Shown here: piece by piece, positions 9,777 through 21,654 of the stretch
Layout of the letters: each line of letters starts with the position of its first letter
How positions within the stretch are numbered: the stretch's first letter is position 1
From: Orobanche coerulescens
Lineage: Eukaryota > Streptophyta > Magnoliopsida > Lamiales > Orobanchaceae
NCBI GenBank assembly: GCA_033398695.1
Contig: CM065817.1
Coordinates: 67,444,001-67,508,000 of the forward strand
Reading direction: 5' to 3'
DNA: 64,000 nt
Position numbers and translations under genes: made by a program
Notes under the pieces: model-generated
Database searches by the model: none
What the model was told of the DNA's origin: nothing
Seen by the model: only the letters and a program-made list of their open reading frames with translations

Positions 9777-11662
9777 CACTTAAACCTCTTTCAAGTAATA
9801 AAGTTGGGGCTAAGAAAAAAATTATTTTTATCGAATTTATCATTTCATCGATATAATGATATTTCATTACTTCATCGATGATGTAATATTTATTACTTTA
9901 AATATTTATTTTTATATTATTTGTATAATTTCAGATAATATTTCTACTCCTTATAATACATTGTAGGTACTTAGAATTAAAATAATTTAGATACATTGTA
10001 TTTGAATTTAAAAAATAATTTTGTTGTAATTAATTATATCTAAAACTTAATTCATGTATACAAAAACAATAACATTATTTTCTGCATTGTTTGTTCATTG
10101 AATATATACTGTATAGAGAAACTCAAACATTTATTATACAGTATATGGAATTTAAATTCATTAACCTATAATAGTAATAAAGAATAGTAGTTTGTGTTTA
10201 TCTATAAAAGGTAATTAGATGGGTTACAGAACAACATTCTACAAACAGATACAATTCAGTTTTTATATACAATAATATCTTCACATTATTTGACAGGAGT
10301 GGAAGTATAATCATTGACAGATAAAACACGGAGTGCAATTTGTGAATACAAAAAAGAGAATCCAAATGCAAGTCAGAAAGATTTATAAGCATCAGTACAT
10401 AAAAGTATGATTTGAATATCAGTCAAGCCAATCACACTCGCATCTGAATACTTGGCAAGTGATAAAAAACATAGTGATGTCAAAAAGCACAAATCGGCAA
10501 AATATCCAGAGTTAGAAAGTTATGTTTCAGTGGTTTACTTAGAAACAAGATAAAGTTAATATGTCTGGAGAAATCATTCAAGAAAAAGCGAATGAGCTTT
10601 TGCAAAAAATGTATGGCAAAACTAAGTCAGATATTAGCTTCTCTAGTGGATGGTTAGAACGTTTCACGGCGAGATATGGATCAAATCTTATCGACGTTTC
10701 GGTGAAAGTGGTTCAGTGATGATGGAAAACATTGAAAATGCATTGCCTAACATACGGGCAAAACTAGATCAGTTTCAGTTGAAGGATACCTATAATATGG
10801 ATGAAACTGGATTGTTTTATCAACTTGAATCTGACCATGCACTTCCTACAAAACAGCTTGAAGGACGCAAAAAAGATAAAGAGAGAATTACTGTAGTTGT
10901 GTGTTGCAATGGTGATGGATCAGACAAGGTGTCTCTTTGGATAATTGGTAACCATGCAAATCCTAGTTGTTTTAAAAATGTGAACTTGAACAATCTTAAT
11001 TATGTGTATCGACATAACAAGAAAGCTTGGATGACTGGTTTGCTTTTTCAAGAATTTGTCGGTTGGTTTGACAACAAAATGAATGGTAGGAAGGTACTTC
11101 TAATCGTTGACAATTGTCTGGCTTCATCCAAAAATAGTTGAAGGCTTGAGAAACACAAAGCTATTTTTTTACCTCCGAACACGACATCTAAGATTCAACC
11201 ATGTGATGCTGTAATTATTTGAGCTTTTAAAGTTCACTATCATCGTCGTCTATATTCTAGCATCTTACAAAACCTTGAGGTTGAATTAACAAATCCTGAT
11301 AAAATTAATATTTTGGATGCTCTTACTATTGCTAAAATGGCTTGGAATATTGATGTGAAGACAACAACAATTGCAAATTGTTTTAGGCATTGCAAGATTC
11401 GGTCAGAAGAAAATGATGTACCAGACACTGGTAACTTAAATGAAGATATTGAAGGACTAAATAAATGAGATCTCTAATTTACATAATAGAAATGTCATGG
11501 ATGTCGATCATCTCCTAGTTAGAATGATGCAGTTATGGAATCACCTACGGATGAAGAAATTTTTCAGTCAGTGACTAACACTAATGATGAAGAGACTGAT
11601 TCCGAACCGGATGATAGTAACGTTGTCCCAAATATGTCATAAAGGGAAGTATTTAAGGCAAT
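9777..11662 (+). mobile_element. pogo/Tigger-type (Tc1/mariner) DNA transposon remnant
   Basis: The left end CACTTAAACCTCTTTCAAGT follows a TA dinucleotide at 9775-9776 and continues AATAAAGTTGG; this matches the terminal sequence typical of plant pogo-like elements, which insert at TA. A transposase relic follows at 10320-11662. The matching right end was not found before gypsy A begins, so the element is either truncated or its right end lies beyond the retrotransposon nest outside the window. Confidence 0.65.
10320..11662 (+). pseudogene. pogo/Tigger-type DDE transposase, broken
   Basis: The relic has the domain order of pogo transposases. An N-terminal psq-type helix-turn-helix is recognisable at 10329-10520 (CEYKKENPNASQKDL, EYLASDKKHSDVKKHKSAKY). 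A CENP-B/Tc5-type helix-turn-helix follows at 10540-10690 (VNMSGEIIQEKANEL, SSGWLERF). The DDE domain starts near 10720: NMDETGLFYQL gives the first Asp, VLLIVDNC the second, and KIQPCDAVII the third. An acidic tail (TNTNDEETDSEPDDSNVVP) ends near 11640. Breaks include stops at about 10390 and 10435 in one frame, frameshifts around 10430, 10550 and 10677, and TGA at 11139-11141 and about 11219. The longest open piece, 10650-11141, begins at a chance ATG inside the domain. The element can no longer make a transposase. Confidence 0.85.
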
Positions 11663-12979
11663 CATATATGTGTTATAAGTATGATATGTATAATTAGAGT
11701 TTACATGTTTAGGGTTTTCATTGCTAGAAACGAGATCTATATTAATATGACGTTTTTCCCATTTTTGCCGAAAATTGACAGTTTAGTTACACTTCACGAA
11801 AACAACCATAACTTTCTCCCCAGTTAATATTGTTGAGATCCGTAAAATGGACATGAAACTGGACTTGTGGCTTTACAGTGGTATAAGATACACTATCTAG
11901 TTCTTAATGTGAAACTGCAGAATTCTAATTCTTTCCAGCCTTTCTGCACATTATATTTTTGATTATGTTAAGTGTTTGATGATGGTTTTCGAATCAAGGA
12001 ATGTGTAACGGAATCGAGTGTCGGTTACCGTTATTAGTATATTTATATGTTATATGGTCAGTTAGATTCTCTAATAGAAGAATATCTTTTATTATTAAAC
12101 TCAAGTCGAATGCAAAACCCTAAAGTCCAAACATGTAGATCGGGTCCGTTGTCCGTTAGACTTCGTTAAGCTCGATCGACTGCTAAACTTAGTTGTTTCG
12201 GATGAAAGGTGGAGCAGCAGATTGAAGCGTAAGGAAGAGCCGAGAATCATTTTGATTGCATTTATTACTTGTCCAGGTGGGCTTTTCTATACGAAAATGA
12301 TTTGAGCTTTGCTCTATTTTGATGAAATATTTCACAAGCAAATTATGATTTCAAATAGATTATGATGCATAAAAACTTTTGTGTGGATTCTTATGAACGT
12401 ATCTCCGTTGGGTTGCCAACCTATGAAATGATCAGATCCTGAGCTAAACAAAGGTCGCTGGTCAGGGTTAGTCTACACAGTACTCGGGATTGTGAGCTCT
12501 CTTTGGAGTGGCCGATCTTGGGGAGTAACATTCGCGGGAGGCGGCCACCTTCCCCGGCGTAAATTATGGATATGGTGATCTGATGATATATACAATGAAA
12601 TGAAATGATATAGTAAACATGATCTTTTTCTTAAAACTCCCATGTGTTGCTGCTTATATGCATGATGACAAATACAAAAGCATGTTTTATCTTTTGGCAA
12701 TATGTTTAGGGAGTACGTTGTACTTAGCCCTGTATATCTTTTAAAATGTACATGTTGAGCAGGGGATGTGACGGAGGGTGTTGAGTGGAAGTCTTTTTTC
12801 TACACACGATGTTAAGCCCTAGTTACATATCTTCATATATGTAACCAACCATATTTTTCCGCTGCAAACACTCTTTATGATTTTGCTTTCTAAGTCACGT
12901 AGTTTGTAATGTACTATGAAGCCTTCCTAAACTTCATGGCTAATATTATTACTATGTAGAAAACCATAACAACACAGGA
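11663..12979 (+). other. probable 5' LTR and leader remnant of gypsy A
   Basis: No gene. The stretch ends directly at the gag ATG of gypsy A and contains words seen in R/U5 regions of plant gypsy LTRs (GGTCGCTGGTCAGGG, TTTTTCCGCTGCAAAC). It does not contain the start of the 3' LTR of the same element (TGTAATACTACGGGTATTCC at 53039), nor a clear TGGTATCRGAGC primer site, so the 5' end of A is truncated or strongly decayed. The border with the pogo relic is not visible. Confidence 0.35.
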
Positions 12980-14070
12980 ATGGATCCGACTTTCATTAAG
13001 ACTTTTGCCCAGGCTATTGCAATGGGAATCGCTCAGGTCAACCGAGCGGAGCGGGTAGCAGTCATTAACGTGGAAGAGAATGCCGAGAAGGACCGATGGC
13101 TGGGAGAAATGCTGAAGGCTAGGCCACCATTATTCGATGGTTCGGGAGATAAACATGTGGACAACTGGATCTCCGAAATGGAGACTGCTTTCGAGGTAAT
13201 CAGTTGCCCAGGGAACCGAAAGGTACCATTAGGAATCAACCATCTCCGCCACACTGTAGCCCGATGGTGGAGGACCTATAATCCGGAGGACAAGGTAGTC
13301 GGGTGGACCGAGTTTTCCAAACTGTTGAGAGACGAGTACTGCCCCAGGTCAGCTCAAACTGCTCGTGCATGGAATTTCTTCACTACTGGACCACAGAACT
13401 TGCTGGTGCTAGAAATCATTCGAGCCTATAGGACCAAACTAAGATATGTCTCGCAGATGGTTCCATCCGAAGATCAACGAATATGTCAACTTGCACAACA
13501 GTTGCCGGAAGACGTTCAATGTTATGCAGCTGGATTTCACTGCACAACTCTGAGGGCATATGAGGACGTAGTCACATCATATGCCGGTACTTTTGTTATT
13601 GTTCTGACATTGGGCATAATTAGAAGAAGCAGAAGACGTCTAACCAGTCTGGGAGCACTAATAAGATGAACTCGGGAACTGGGTTCTCTTCTAAATCAGC
13701 GGTTTCCTACCAACAAAAGGGCACATCCGACCGGCCCCTCCACCGGAGCTGTTTCAATTGTGGCATAGCTGGACATACCATGAGTCAGTGTCGTAAGATG
13801 GCTACGAAGTGTTTTTCATGCGAAAAGAGTGGGAATATGTCTCGCTACTGTTCGCAGGTCAATTCTACACCAAATCCAGCTTCTCAGAGTCAGCAAGGTT
13901 CAGTACACACATCCAGGGCACCCATCGTTTCCAACTATCGAGTTCCATCTTACCAAACTCAACCCCTATCATACAGTGCCAGAAGAGGACGTGGGCACGG
14001 GGGAGGCACTGTACCCTCCTCGGAAATACTACCATCCTGCATTTTCGAATTGAGGGCTACTGATGACTAA
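12980..14070 (+). pseudogene. gypsy A gag, broken
   Basis: The gag ORF starts MDPTFIKTFAQAIAMGIAQV at 12980. The retrotransposon gag domain covers about residues 45-180 (RPPLFDGSGDKHVDNWISEM, ARWWRTYNPEDKVVGW, LLRDEYCP). A frameshift before 13669 removes the natural link to the zinc-binding part, which is read in another frame from 13666: CFNCGIAGHTMSQC is a full CX2CX4HX4C knuckle, and CFSCEKSGNMSRYC is a second one with the His replaced by Asn. The reading ends in TAA at 14068-14070, in frame with the protease that follows, so this is a nonsense change inside a once continuous gag-pol frame. Gag would form the particle that packages element RNA. Confidence 0.8.
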
Positions 14071-14612
14071 AGTGCACCTCCTGTCTCAGGTACACTTCTT
14101 GTTAATTCCCAGCCTGTTCATGTCCTGTTTGATACTGGAGCTACACACTCGTTTATATCTGTGGAATGTGTTAATCGTTTGAAACTTCCTTATGTACCTT
14201 GTGATTCTTTTACTGTTAAACTACCCGAGGGTGGCAGAGTTGGGGGTAATTTAGAAGTTCGAAACTGTCCGATCCACATTGACGATCGGGGCTGGACAAT
14301 GAATCTCAGGGTTTTCCCACTTCAGAACGAGGATATCATTTTGGGTATGGACTGGATGACCATGCACATGACGATATTAGACACCTATAACCTGACCATT
14401 TCCATTATGACTTGTGACGGCGCCACTCACATAATTAGGGGTCGAGAACACTTCAGTACTAAAGGGTCTCTCAGCCTCCTTACAACGGGAGTATCTTGTG
14501 ACACTCGAGAAACGTATTACTAGTGTTATGTTCTTCAGGAGGACACATCACAACTATCGGTTGTTAACATTCCCACGGTGAGCGAATCTCCATACGTTTT
14601 TCCCGATGAATT
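14071..14612 (+). pseudogene. gypsy A protease, cut by copia B
   Basis: Continues the frame of the zinc-knuckle part after the TAA. The retropepsin active site reads VLFDTGATHSFIS near 14128-14166 (catalytic Asp-Thr-Gly), and the second hallmark is DIILGMDWM near 14332-14358. A TAG stop lies at 14521-14523. The frame then reads YVFPDE before being interrupted at 14613 by copia B. The same sentence resumes at 24035 with LPGLPP, the usual PR-RT linker of plant gypsy elements, which proves the junction. Plant gypsy proteases work as dimers to process Gag-Pol; this one is inactive. Confidence 0.85.
14608..14612. repeat. target-site duplication of copia B, left copy
   Basis: GAATT precedes the TG of the 5' LTR; the same word is found at 24030-24034 directly after the 3' LTR. 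Confidence 0.9.
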
Positions 14613-16512
14613 TGTTAGGAATATGCCCTCGAATGCCACTCAGGGGATGAGAGAGTAGAGGCATTGTACTTGTAATTATGGAATAAATAATAAAAAAGGC
14701 AATTCGATTCATTCACTGTTTATTGTATTTCAATTGCATTCTTGACTTGGTAAACATTGAAGTGAAGTCCATGTAAATAAACTGAACATTCCATTCTCGT
14801 TATGGGATAAGAGAAAATGCACTGGAAGTGTTTAAAGTTTATTTACGTAAATCGTTCGCAAGTCAATAAACTTAAATGGGCATTAAGTTTTTAATAAGAT
14901 TTGTATAACTAATGCTAGGACTTGTGCATGTCTTGATAGCATAGTTATAAGTATATTGGTGGGACCAAGATACTCGAACACGACTCATACTCGATTCACC
15001 ACACGGTATTCACTCTCGGAGAGTCGATGACGAATCGAAAGGTTGTGATAGTATACGTGGACCTTTGACTTGAGGGTTCAGTAGAAGATGTGCCTGTGAC
15101 GTTTAGTTTGTCATTAGAGTAGTTAGACTCATTTGCTTAATTGCTGAGTCGACCTCGAAGTGCGGACTATACGGGCGGGTGCGATCTTTACTGTACGCCA
15201 AGAAAGGATTATATCTCCTGTTAGTGAGCAGGCGAATGTCCTATACGGTTAATGGCAAATAAGATCATAAGTCTTTGGCCAAAGCATTCTGATATAGTAG
15301 TATTAGATACACTATTGATCAGTTGGTCTTGATTTGCATTAACACATGTATAGAGTTTAGTCAACAGTAGGGTTTGACTTTACCGCGACCCGAAGACTTG
15401 ACCGGGACATTTGTGAAGGGTCTATACGTATATAGTATTCACGACATAATGGTTCTAGAATGATCCCTTCATTCGTTCTCAGTCGGGGTTTACAGTGCGG
15501 CCCGCTAGGCTGGCTAAGTGCTGCCCGCACTCATTGGTTCCTCCCAATGCCGGCTGAGACGGACCTACGGAGTCGCGCATTAGGAGCATTGACGGATAAA
15601 TGTGAATTTATTATCTCTCTATTAATATTAGATATTGGATATCTAATTATGATTTATTGGATAAATCAAATAGCGGTCTTATGAATTAAAATTAAGTTAC
15701 CGGGTAATTAATTTAATTCATAAATTATATTTCTTAGAGAAATATATTTGTATTTGATATAATTAATTAATTAGATTAATTAATTAATATAAATACATTG
15801 ATAATTAAACGGAGTGTATTTAACGGAGTCGTTTGTTGAACGTCCGATACACGAGCCGAGTGGCTCGGATCGTTTCTAGGAAACTTCCTAAATGGGCCGC
15901 CCCTTCCCTACCTCACATGGTATTATTACTTGCATGTGTGTTGTGGTTGTCTTGATTAAGTCTTCATGTGTTAAGATGCTTGATGATTTTATTATATATA
16001 CATGTGAGTTGTTTTTGTATAAATATAATCATCAACACATCAACTCAAGTGTGGACTTGTGACAACACACACACGCACAAATAAAAGCTGACCTGCTACT
16101 CTAAGGATTCCATCCGACAGCTTTCTTTGTGAGGAAGGGAGAGATTTTTTTTTTTTTTCAATTTTCATCTTAGAGGTGAAAGAAATTCAAGAAAAAATAG
16201 AGAGAAAATTCCTACGGTAACTTCCTAGCCGTGTTCTTGGAGAACGAAGTTACGTCGAATTTTCCGGGCAACTTCCGACACGTGTGAAGTAGAGGCTTCG
16301 AATTTTCGGTGCTTGGAACAAAGGGATTTTGTGTTCGGGACGGGATAGTGATCATCGTCTACATTTTACGAAGATTTATTTCAAAGGCTTCAAGGGTATG
16401 AATCTTTATCTTTGTATTTATTTTTTTTCGTATATACGTTACTTGATCGATCCTGTTTGGGATTCGTATTTATTTCCGCTGCGTATTTCGTTTTATTTTC
16501 GGAATCCCAACA
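14613..16512 (+). repeat. copia B 5' LTR
   Basis: Starts TGTTAGGAATATGCCCTCGA and ends GGAATCCCAACA. It is 1,900 bp against 1,897 bp for the 3' copy. An AATTAATTAATTAGATTAAT-type tract lies near 15755-15795. A TATA box at 16018 and a poly-T run at about 16147-16159 are present. Open frames in it (for example 15460-15684) recur in the other LTR only because the LTRs are copies. Confidence 0.95.
16018..16025 (+). promoter_or_regulatory. TATA box of copia B 5' LTR
   Basis: TATAAATA within TTTTTGTATAAATATAATC, followed 30-40 bp on by ACACATCAACTC, in the right part of the LTR where U3 should end. The same site is at 23538-23545 in the 3' LTR. Confidence 0.6.
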
Positions 16513-16529
16513 GTGGTATCGGAGCGAGG
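16513..16529 (+). other. primer binding site of copia B
   Basis: G followed by TGGTATCGGAGCGAGG begins directly after the LTR CA. TGGTATCRGAGC is complementary to the 3' end of plant initiator tRNA-Met. Confidence 0.9.
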
Positions 16530-18170
16530 TCAATGTTTCCGTATATACGATTATTTGTGCATTTTGAATGCTTTTGAATGATGATTATGATTTAGAATCA
16601 TGTTTGGAATAATTGTAGATTTTAAATTGTTCGTTGTAGCATCACGTTTTTGAAGCGGTGAAAACGAAGAAACGGTCAGTTTGTCGGGTGTCGCCTGCCG
16701 CCGCCTGCATCGCCGAGCATGATCGGTTATGATCGGCCATGTCTCGCCACGGCCGAGAATGATCGGCCACCGCCAAGCTTGGCTCGGCCAGCACCCTCGG
16801 GTTTTGTCCCGATTTTGAATCGGGCATGGGCTGGGCCTAAAACCAGATTATCCGGGACTCCGTTTTAAGTTTATATTTCGTTGTAATTATTTCCCAAAAT
16901 TTATATTGGATTTTAATTTGACTAAATTAATATTTGGAATATTTTTTATGTTATGGGAAATAAATTAAACGAGAATATTTTTTTTTGGCTGGATTACTTC
17001 GAACGAATTAAAATGACAATTATTAGTATTAATTGGATTAATACCATTAAAATTGAATAGATTAATCTTATATTGATTGGATTAATATATTAATTGATTA
17101 TTTAATTTTAATGCCACTTTATATTAATTGGATTAATATAGTAGAAATTGAATAGATTAATTTATAGATTAATTAGATTAATTTATATTAAAGATTAATT
17201 GTTTAATTTCGTTGCCATTACATGTTGTATGGAATCCTTATGTGATGGTGATATAGCTCGTGAACTTAGTTTTTTGATTTGTTCGATTCGATTGGGTTGT
17301 AAAGGCCGTTTTGAGCCTATTTATATTTACTAGAAAAACTTGTATAGGATGCAATTTTTCAATGATGTAATTATTATTTTGGGTATGAAGAAGACCGAAG
17401 ACAACCGACCGAGAAGACGAAGAATCGAAGATTTTTTTTTATTGGGTCATTCGCTTGGCCCAGTACTTAGGAATTAGGTCCATGAGCTATATGTTGGTAG
17501 TAACTAGGTTACTATTTTCTGTTTTTCATTTTGAATGATTGACAAACCAACAAACGCGCGTATAATTGAATTAATGTGCAAAGTGTAACACTAATCGCGA
17601 AATTCTCCCGACTACAAACAGACTAAGTTTGAAAAGGTTACGAGGTTTCCTACCCTGCATCTAACTCGTTGATAATTGATTCCCGAGCTGGTGTGCTATG
17701 CTTCAGAGTTATCGGGGTAGTACATTTGGTAGAGGTTGAAAAATTCTTGAGTGCTTTAGATGCCTTCGGTTGGTGATAAATTTCGCCCTAGAAACCTGAT
17801 AGGTTGCCGGTGAGATTCAATAGTCAAACCGATAGACGTTGATGGTCAACAACTTAGATAGTCGGGATTGCCAAGAAACCCGATAGGTTGAGGGCATGAA
17901 GACTAGGGGTAAAAGAAGATCAAATCATCCGTTAGACGGGTTGGTGTTAGACACCACTTTACGAAATTAATTGGCAAGAAACCTGATAGGTTGCGTCTGT
18001 TAAAATTTGTAAAGAACTTGATCACCACTAAGAAGTCGATCTAACCATGATTTCCGGATTATAACATGGGAGTGTATAATTCCGATAAAATTAGTGGGAG
18101 CCGAGAGAAGAATTATACAAGCCCTTAAGTTCTATACTCGGTCATAATTAAACAAGTCACTAATTTAATC
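16530..18170 (+). other. copia B untranslated leader
   Basis: About 1.6 kb without a gene. It holds a GC-rich stretch with repeated GATCGGCCA-like words (16700-16800), an AT-rich block of repeated ATTGGATTAATAT units (17030-17210), and three copies of an AACCYGATAGGTT hairpin word at 17793, 17877 and 17980. A long leader is usual for this type of copia element. Confidence 0.7.
17793..17992 (+). repeat. three AACCYGATAGGTT hairpin words in the leader
   Basis: AACCTGATAGGTT at 17793-17805, AACCCGATAGGTT at 17877-17889 and AACCTGATAGGTT at 17980-17992. Each has five-base arms (AACCT/AGGTT) around GAT and is preceded by GAA or AAGAA. Spacing is 84 and 103 bp and the sequences between are not alike, so this is not a simple tandem repeat. 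Confidence 0.75.
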
Positions 18171-18212
18171 TTGTCTAAATCTTTGCAGAAAACGAAATTG
18201 AATCTCTCTAAA

Positions 18213-19021
18213 ATGGCTAAAAACCCACTTGCAATACTACTTGAAAAGAATCTCCTAACTGGCCCTAACTTTGTTGACTGGTTGCGGAATCTGATGATTG
18301 TACTCAGTATGGAGTCTCTGGGATACGTCTTGGAGGCGGACATTCCACCGACTCCAATCCGGACTAGGGGTAATCAGGAAGACATTGACGTCCATGAAAA
18401 ATGGGTCAAGGATGACGTGCTAGTCCGTGGTTTTATGATGGGCTCAATGACTAATGAGCTGCAGAGAGCGCATGAGAAAATGACTTCTGCTAGGCAGATT
18501 CTCACACACTTGACCGAACTTTATGGAGAGCACAGTAGGACTGCTAGATATGAGATATCGAAGCAGTTGTTCAGTGCTAGGATGAAAGAAGCGGAGAAAG
18601 TGGGAGACCACGTCCTCAAGATGATCTCTATGATTGAGAGGCTCGAGGTGCTCAACTTTAATATGGATTTATCCCTTCAAATTGATCTCATCCTTCAATC
18701 TCTACCTGACTCTTTCACGCAGTTTGTAATGAATTTCAACTGTAATGAAATTTCATGCACATTAGCTGGGCTAATGAATAAACTGGTGACGGCGCAGTCT
18801 AACATGAAGAATAAACCGAGAGAGGCTGCTCTTGTGATTTCTTCTGGGCCTAAGAGGTCCAAGAACAAGAAGAAAAAGACCTACGAGCAGTACAAACCCA
18901 AGAAAGGGGTGCAAAAGGAAAGGGCAAGGCCGAAAGGTTCAAAAGGTAGGCGGTCCAAAACCTACGGACAAATGCCTTGAATGCGGTGAGTGGGCCCAGC
19001 GAAGGACTTGTCCCAAGATTA
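18213..19021 (+). pseudogene. copia B gag, frameshifted near the end
   Basis: The most likely start is MAKNPLAILLEKNLLTGPNF at 18213; an in-frame ATG lies 14 codons upstream at 18171. The protein has the copia gag (UBN2-type) signature: NFVDWLRNLMIVL near residue 20, then YGEHSRTARYEISKQLF and the conserved LPDSFTQFVMNFN. A basic tail (KRSKNKKKKTYEQYKPKKG) precedes the nucleic-acid binding part. The frame stops at 18980; the zinc knuckle is partly read in another frame (CLECGEW, RRTCPK) and lacks the usual His, so the knuckle is damaged. Length to the stop is about 256 residues. Gag would coat the element RNA in cytoplasmic particles. Confidence 0.85.
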
Positions 19022-19075
19022 ATGGCGCATCAGTACGGAACTTTTTGTTTTTGAAACTAATTGTTCCGCTCTGTA

Positions 19076-20485
19076 TATTCGCTTCATGGATTACGGATTC
19101 AGTGCCACTTCTCACATTTGTACTATGAATCGGGATCTGAACAGTAGAAAACTTGAAGTCGGGAAATAATGATCACTGTTGGAAGCGGACAAAGTGTCAA
19201 GGCAACCGATATTGGATCAATCCTTCTGGGTTTAGAATCTGGTTTTATTTTGACATTAGATGAAGTACTTGTTTTGCCCAAGGGGCATAAAAACATTGTA
19301 TCCATTCCAGTCTTGGACCGGAAAGGATTTTGTTTCTTCATTGGCAATGGCAGTTGTAAAATTTATTTTCGAAATAAATTGGTTGGAACAGCTACATTGT
19401 TGAATGGTTTATATCATCTGAACATGCAAAATAAAACAGCAGTGAACACTATAACTAGTAAACGTGGTAGGAAAGATACTAATCAAGCTCTTAAATGGCA
19501 CCTTAGACTTGGTCATGTTGGTCAGACCAAGGTTCAGAAAATGGAAAAGGATGGACTTTTAAGTCCATTGGGTGTAGAACCCTATCCAACTTGGGAATCT
19601 TGCCTTAGAGGCAAAATGACTAAGTTCCCCTTCACAGGGACTTTTGAAAGGGCTGTCGATAAACTTGGATTGGTGCATACCGATGTTTGTGGTGCTTTAG
19701 AAGTAGCCCGAGACGGATATCAATATTTCATAATGTTCACAGATGATCATACTAGGTATGGGATTGTGTACTTAATGAAACATAAATCTGAAGCCTTTGC
19801 TAAATTCAAAGAATTTAAGGCCCTAGTTGAAAAACAAACTGGATGTCATATCAAAGCACTTCGGTCGGACCGAGGTGGCGAATATATGAGCACTGAGTTT
19901 GATGAGTTCCTTAAGGAACATGGAATAGTTTCACAATTCACGCCTCCAGGAACCCCACAGTTAAATGGTGTTTCAGAAAGGAGAAATCGGACTTTGTTGG
20001 ACATGGTTCGCTCCATGTTAAATTACACTGATTTACCTATTTACCTGTGGGGATATGCCTTACTAAACGCTGCCTATATCCTAAATAGATGTCCTTCCAA
20101 ATCTGTTCCTATCACTCCGCATGAGATGTGGAAGGGTAAGAAACCAAGCCTTAATCACATAAGGATTTGGGGATGTCCAGCCTATGTCAAAAAGGCTAAG
20201 GTGGACAAACTGGAAGCGAGGTCCATAAAAGGACGTTTCATAGGATACCCAGAGGACTTGATGGGTTATCTATTCTACATGCCAGAAGACCATAGGGTCG
20301 TTGTGGCATTACAAGCGCACTTCCTTGAGGATGAATTCATTCAGGAAGGTGGCTCGGGTAGAAATATCTCTTTGGAAGAGCATAATGAAACTCCTAAGGA
20401 GACATCTGATCAGAGATCAAGAACCGAACCTATTATAACACAACCTCCACTTCGAAGGTCTGATAGGGTATCTCACTTACCTTAG
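19076..20485 (+). pseudogene. copia B protease and integrase
   Basis: The protease active site is damaged: the stretch at 19090-19120 reads DS, then a one-base loss, then ATSHIC in the next frame, so DSGATSHIC no longer reads through. From 19169 an open frame of 438 codons holds the GAG-pre-integrase zinc region (KWHLRLGHVG and SCLRGKM; the His-Cys pair is partly kept) and the integrase core: first Asp in LVHTDVCG, second in ALRSDRGGEYMS, Glu in LNGVSERRNRTL. The usual AYILNRCPSKSV, GKKPSLNHIRIWGC and GRFIGYPEDLMGY segments follow. The frame ends in TAG at 20483-20485, where the linker RYGYTHVEE continues in frame, so this is a nonsense change. Integrase would insert the element DNA; the split from protease and RT makes it inactive. 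Confidence 0.9.
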
Positions 20486-21654
20486 AGGTATGGCTATACA
20501 CATGTCGAGGAACTGGGTCTCCACGACACACCTGATAGCAGTGAAAACGACCCTGTCACCTATGACCAAGCGATAGTGGATGTAGACTCCGATAAATGAC
20601 AAGAAGCAATGGAAGCTGAGATAGACTCGATGCATACCAATCAGGTCTGGACTCTAGTAGATCTTCCAACTGGCATGAGGACTATTGGAAATAAATGGAT
20701 CTATAAGAGAAAGACTGATGGGGATGGCAAGGTTGATGCCTATAAGGCCAGGCTTGTGGCAAAGGGTTATACCCAAAGGGAAGGAATCGATTATCATGAT
20801 ACCTTCTCACCCGTAGCTATGATAAAATCGATTCGCATGATGCTTGCCATTGCTGCCTATTATGATTATGAAATATGGCAAATGGACGTCAAAACGGCTT
20901 TTCTAAATGGATACCTCGAGGAGGAAATCTATATGGAACGACTAAGGGTTTTGTGTCCAAAGATAATATTCATAAAGTGTGTAAGCCACGAGCCATTTAT
21001 GGTCCAAGCAAGCTTCTCGGAGTTGGAACCTTCGATTTGTGAGCGATCAAGGACTTTGACTTCGTACGAAATGAGGAGGAACCATGTGTTTACAAAAAGG
21101 TCAGTGGGAGCAACATTGTGTTCTTAGTACTATATGTAGATGATATTCTACTTATAGAGAATAACATAGCAATGCTCAGCACTGTGAAAGCTTGGCTTTC
21201 TAAAACGTTCTCCATGAAAGACTTGAGAGAAGCTTCCTATATTCTAGGGATCCGTCTTTACAGAGATAGACCGCGAAGAATGATAGGACTTTCCCAAGCC
21301 CTTTATATCGATAAAATCCTGAGAAGATTCAAGATGGATGAATCTAAAAGAGGGTTCCTTCCCATGCGACATGGAATTCATCTCACCACGAAAATGTGTC
21401 CTCAAAGTGAGGAAGACAAGAGAGAGATGAGTAAGGTACCCTATGCCTCGGCAGTGGGTAGCCTCATGTACGCTATGTTGTGTACGAGACCAGACTTAGC
21501 CTATGCTGTGAGTATGGTAAGTCGATTTCAAGCAAACCCGGGAAGGGAACATTGGACTGCCGTAAACAACATTCTTAAGTACTTAAGAAGAACTAGAGAT
21601 TTAGTTCTTACTTATGGTGGTGGAGAACTGAAGGATTGGATTCACCGATTCTGA
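20486..21654 (+). pseudogene. copia B reverse transcriptase
   Basis: A stop (TGA) lies just before the ATG at 20609, in the linker DSDK*QEAMEAEID. RT_2-type motifs follow: WTLVDLPTGMRTIGNKWIYK, YKARLVAKGYTQREGIDYHD, TFSPVAMIKSIRMMLAIAA, WQMDVKTAFLNGYLEEEIYM. A frameshift after YMER (about 20940) breaks the frame; the catalytic box YVDDILLIENN is read in a later frame from 21118. The block ends with YILGIRLYRDRPRRMIGLSQ, RPDLAYAVSMVSRFQ and WTAVNNILKYLRRT before a frameshift at about 21640. The YVDD residues themselves are kept. Confidence 0.9.
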
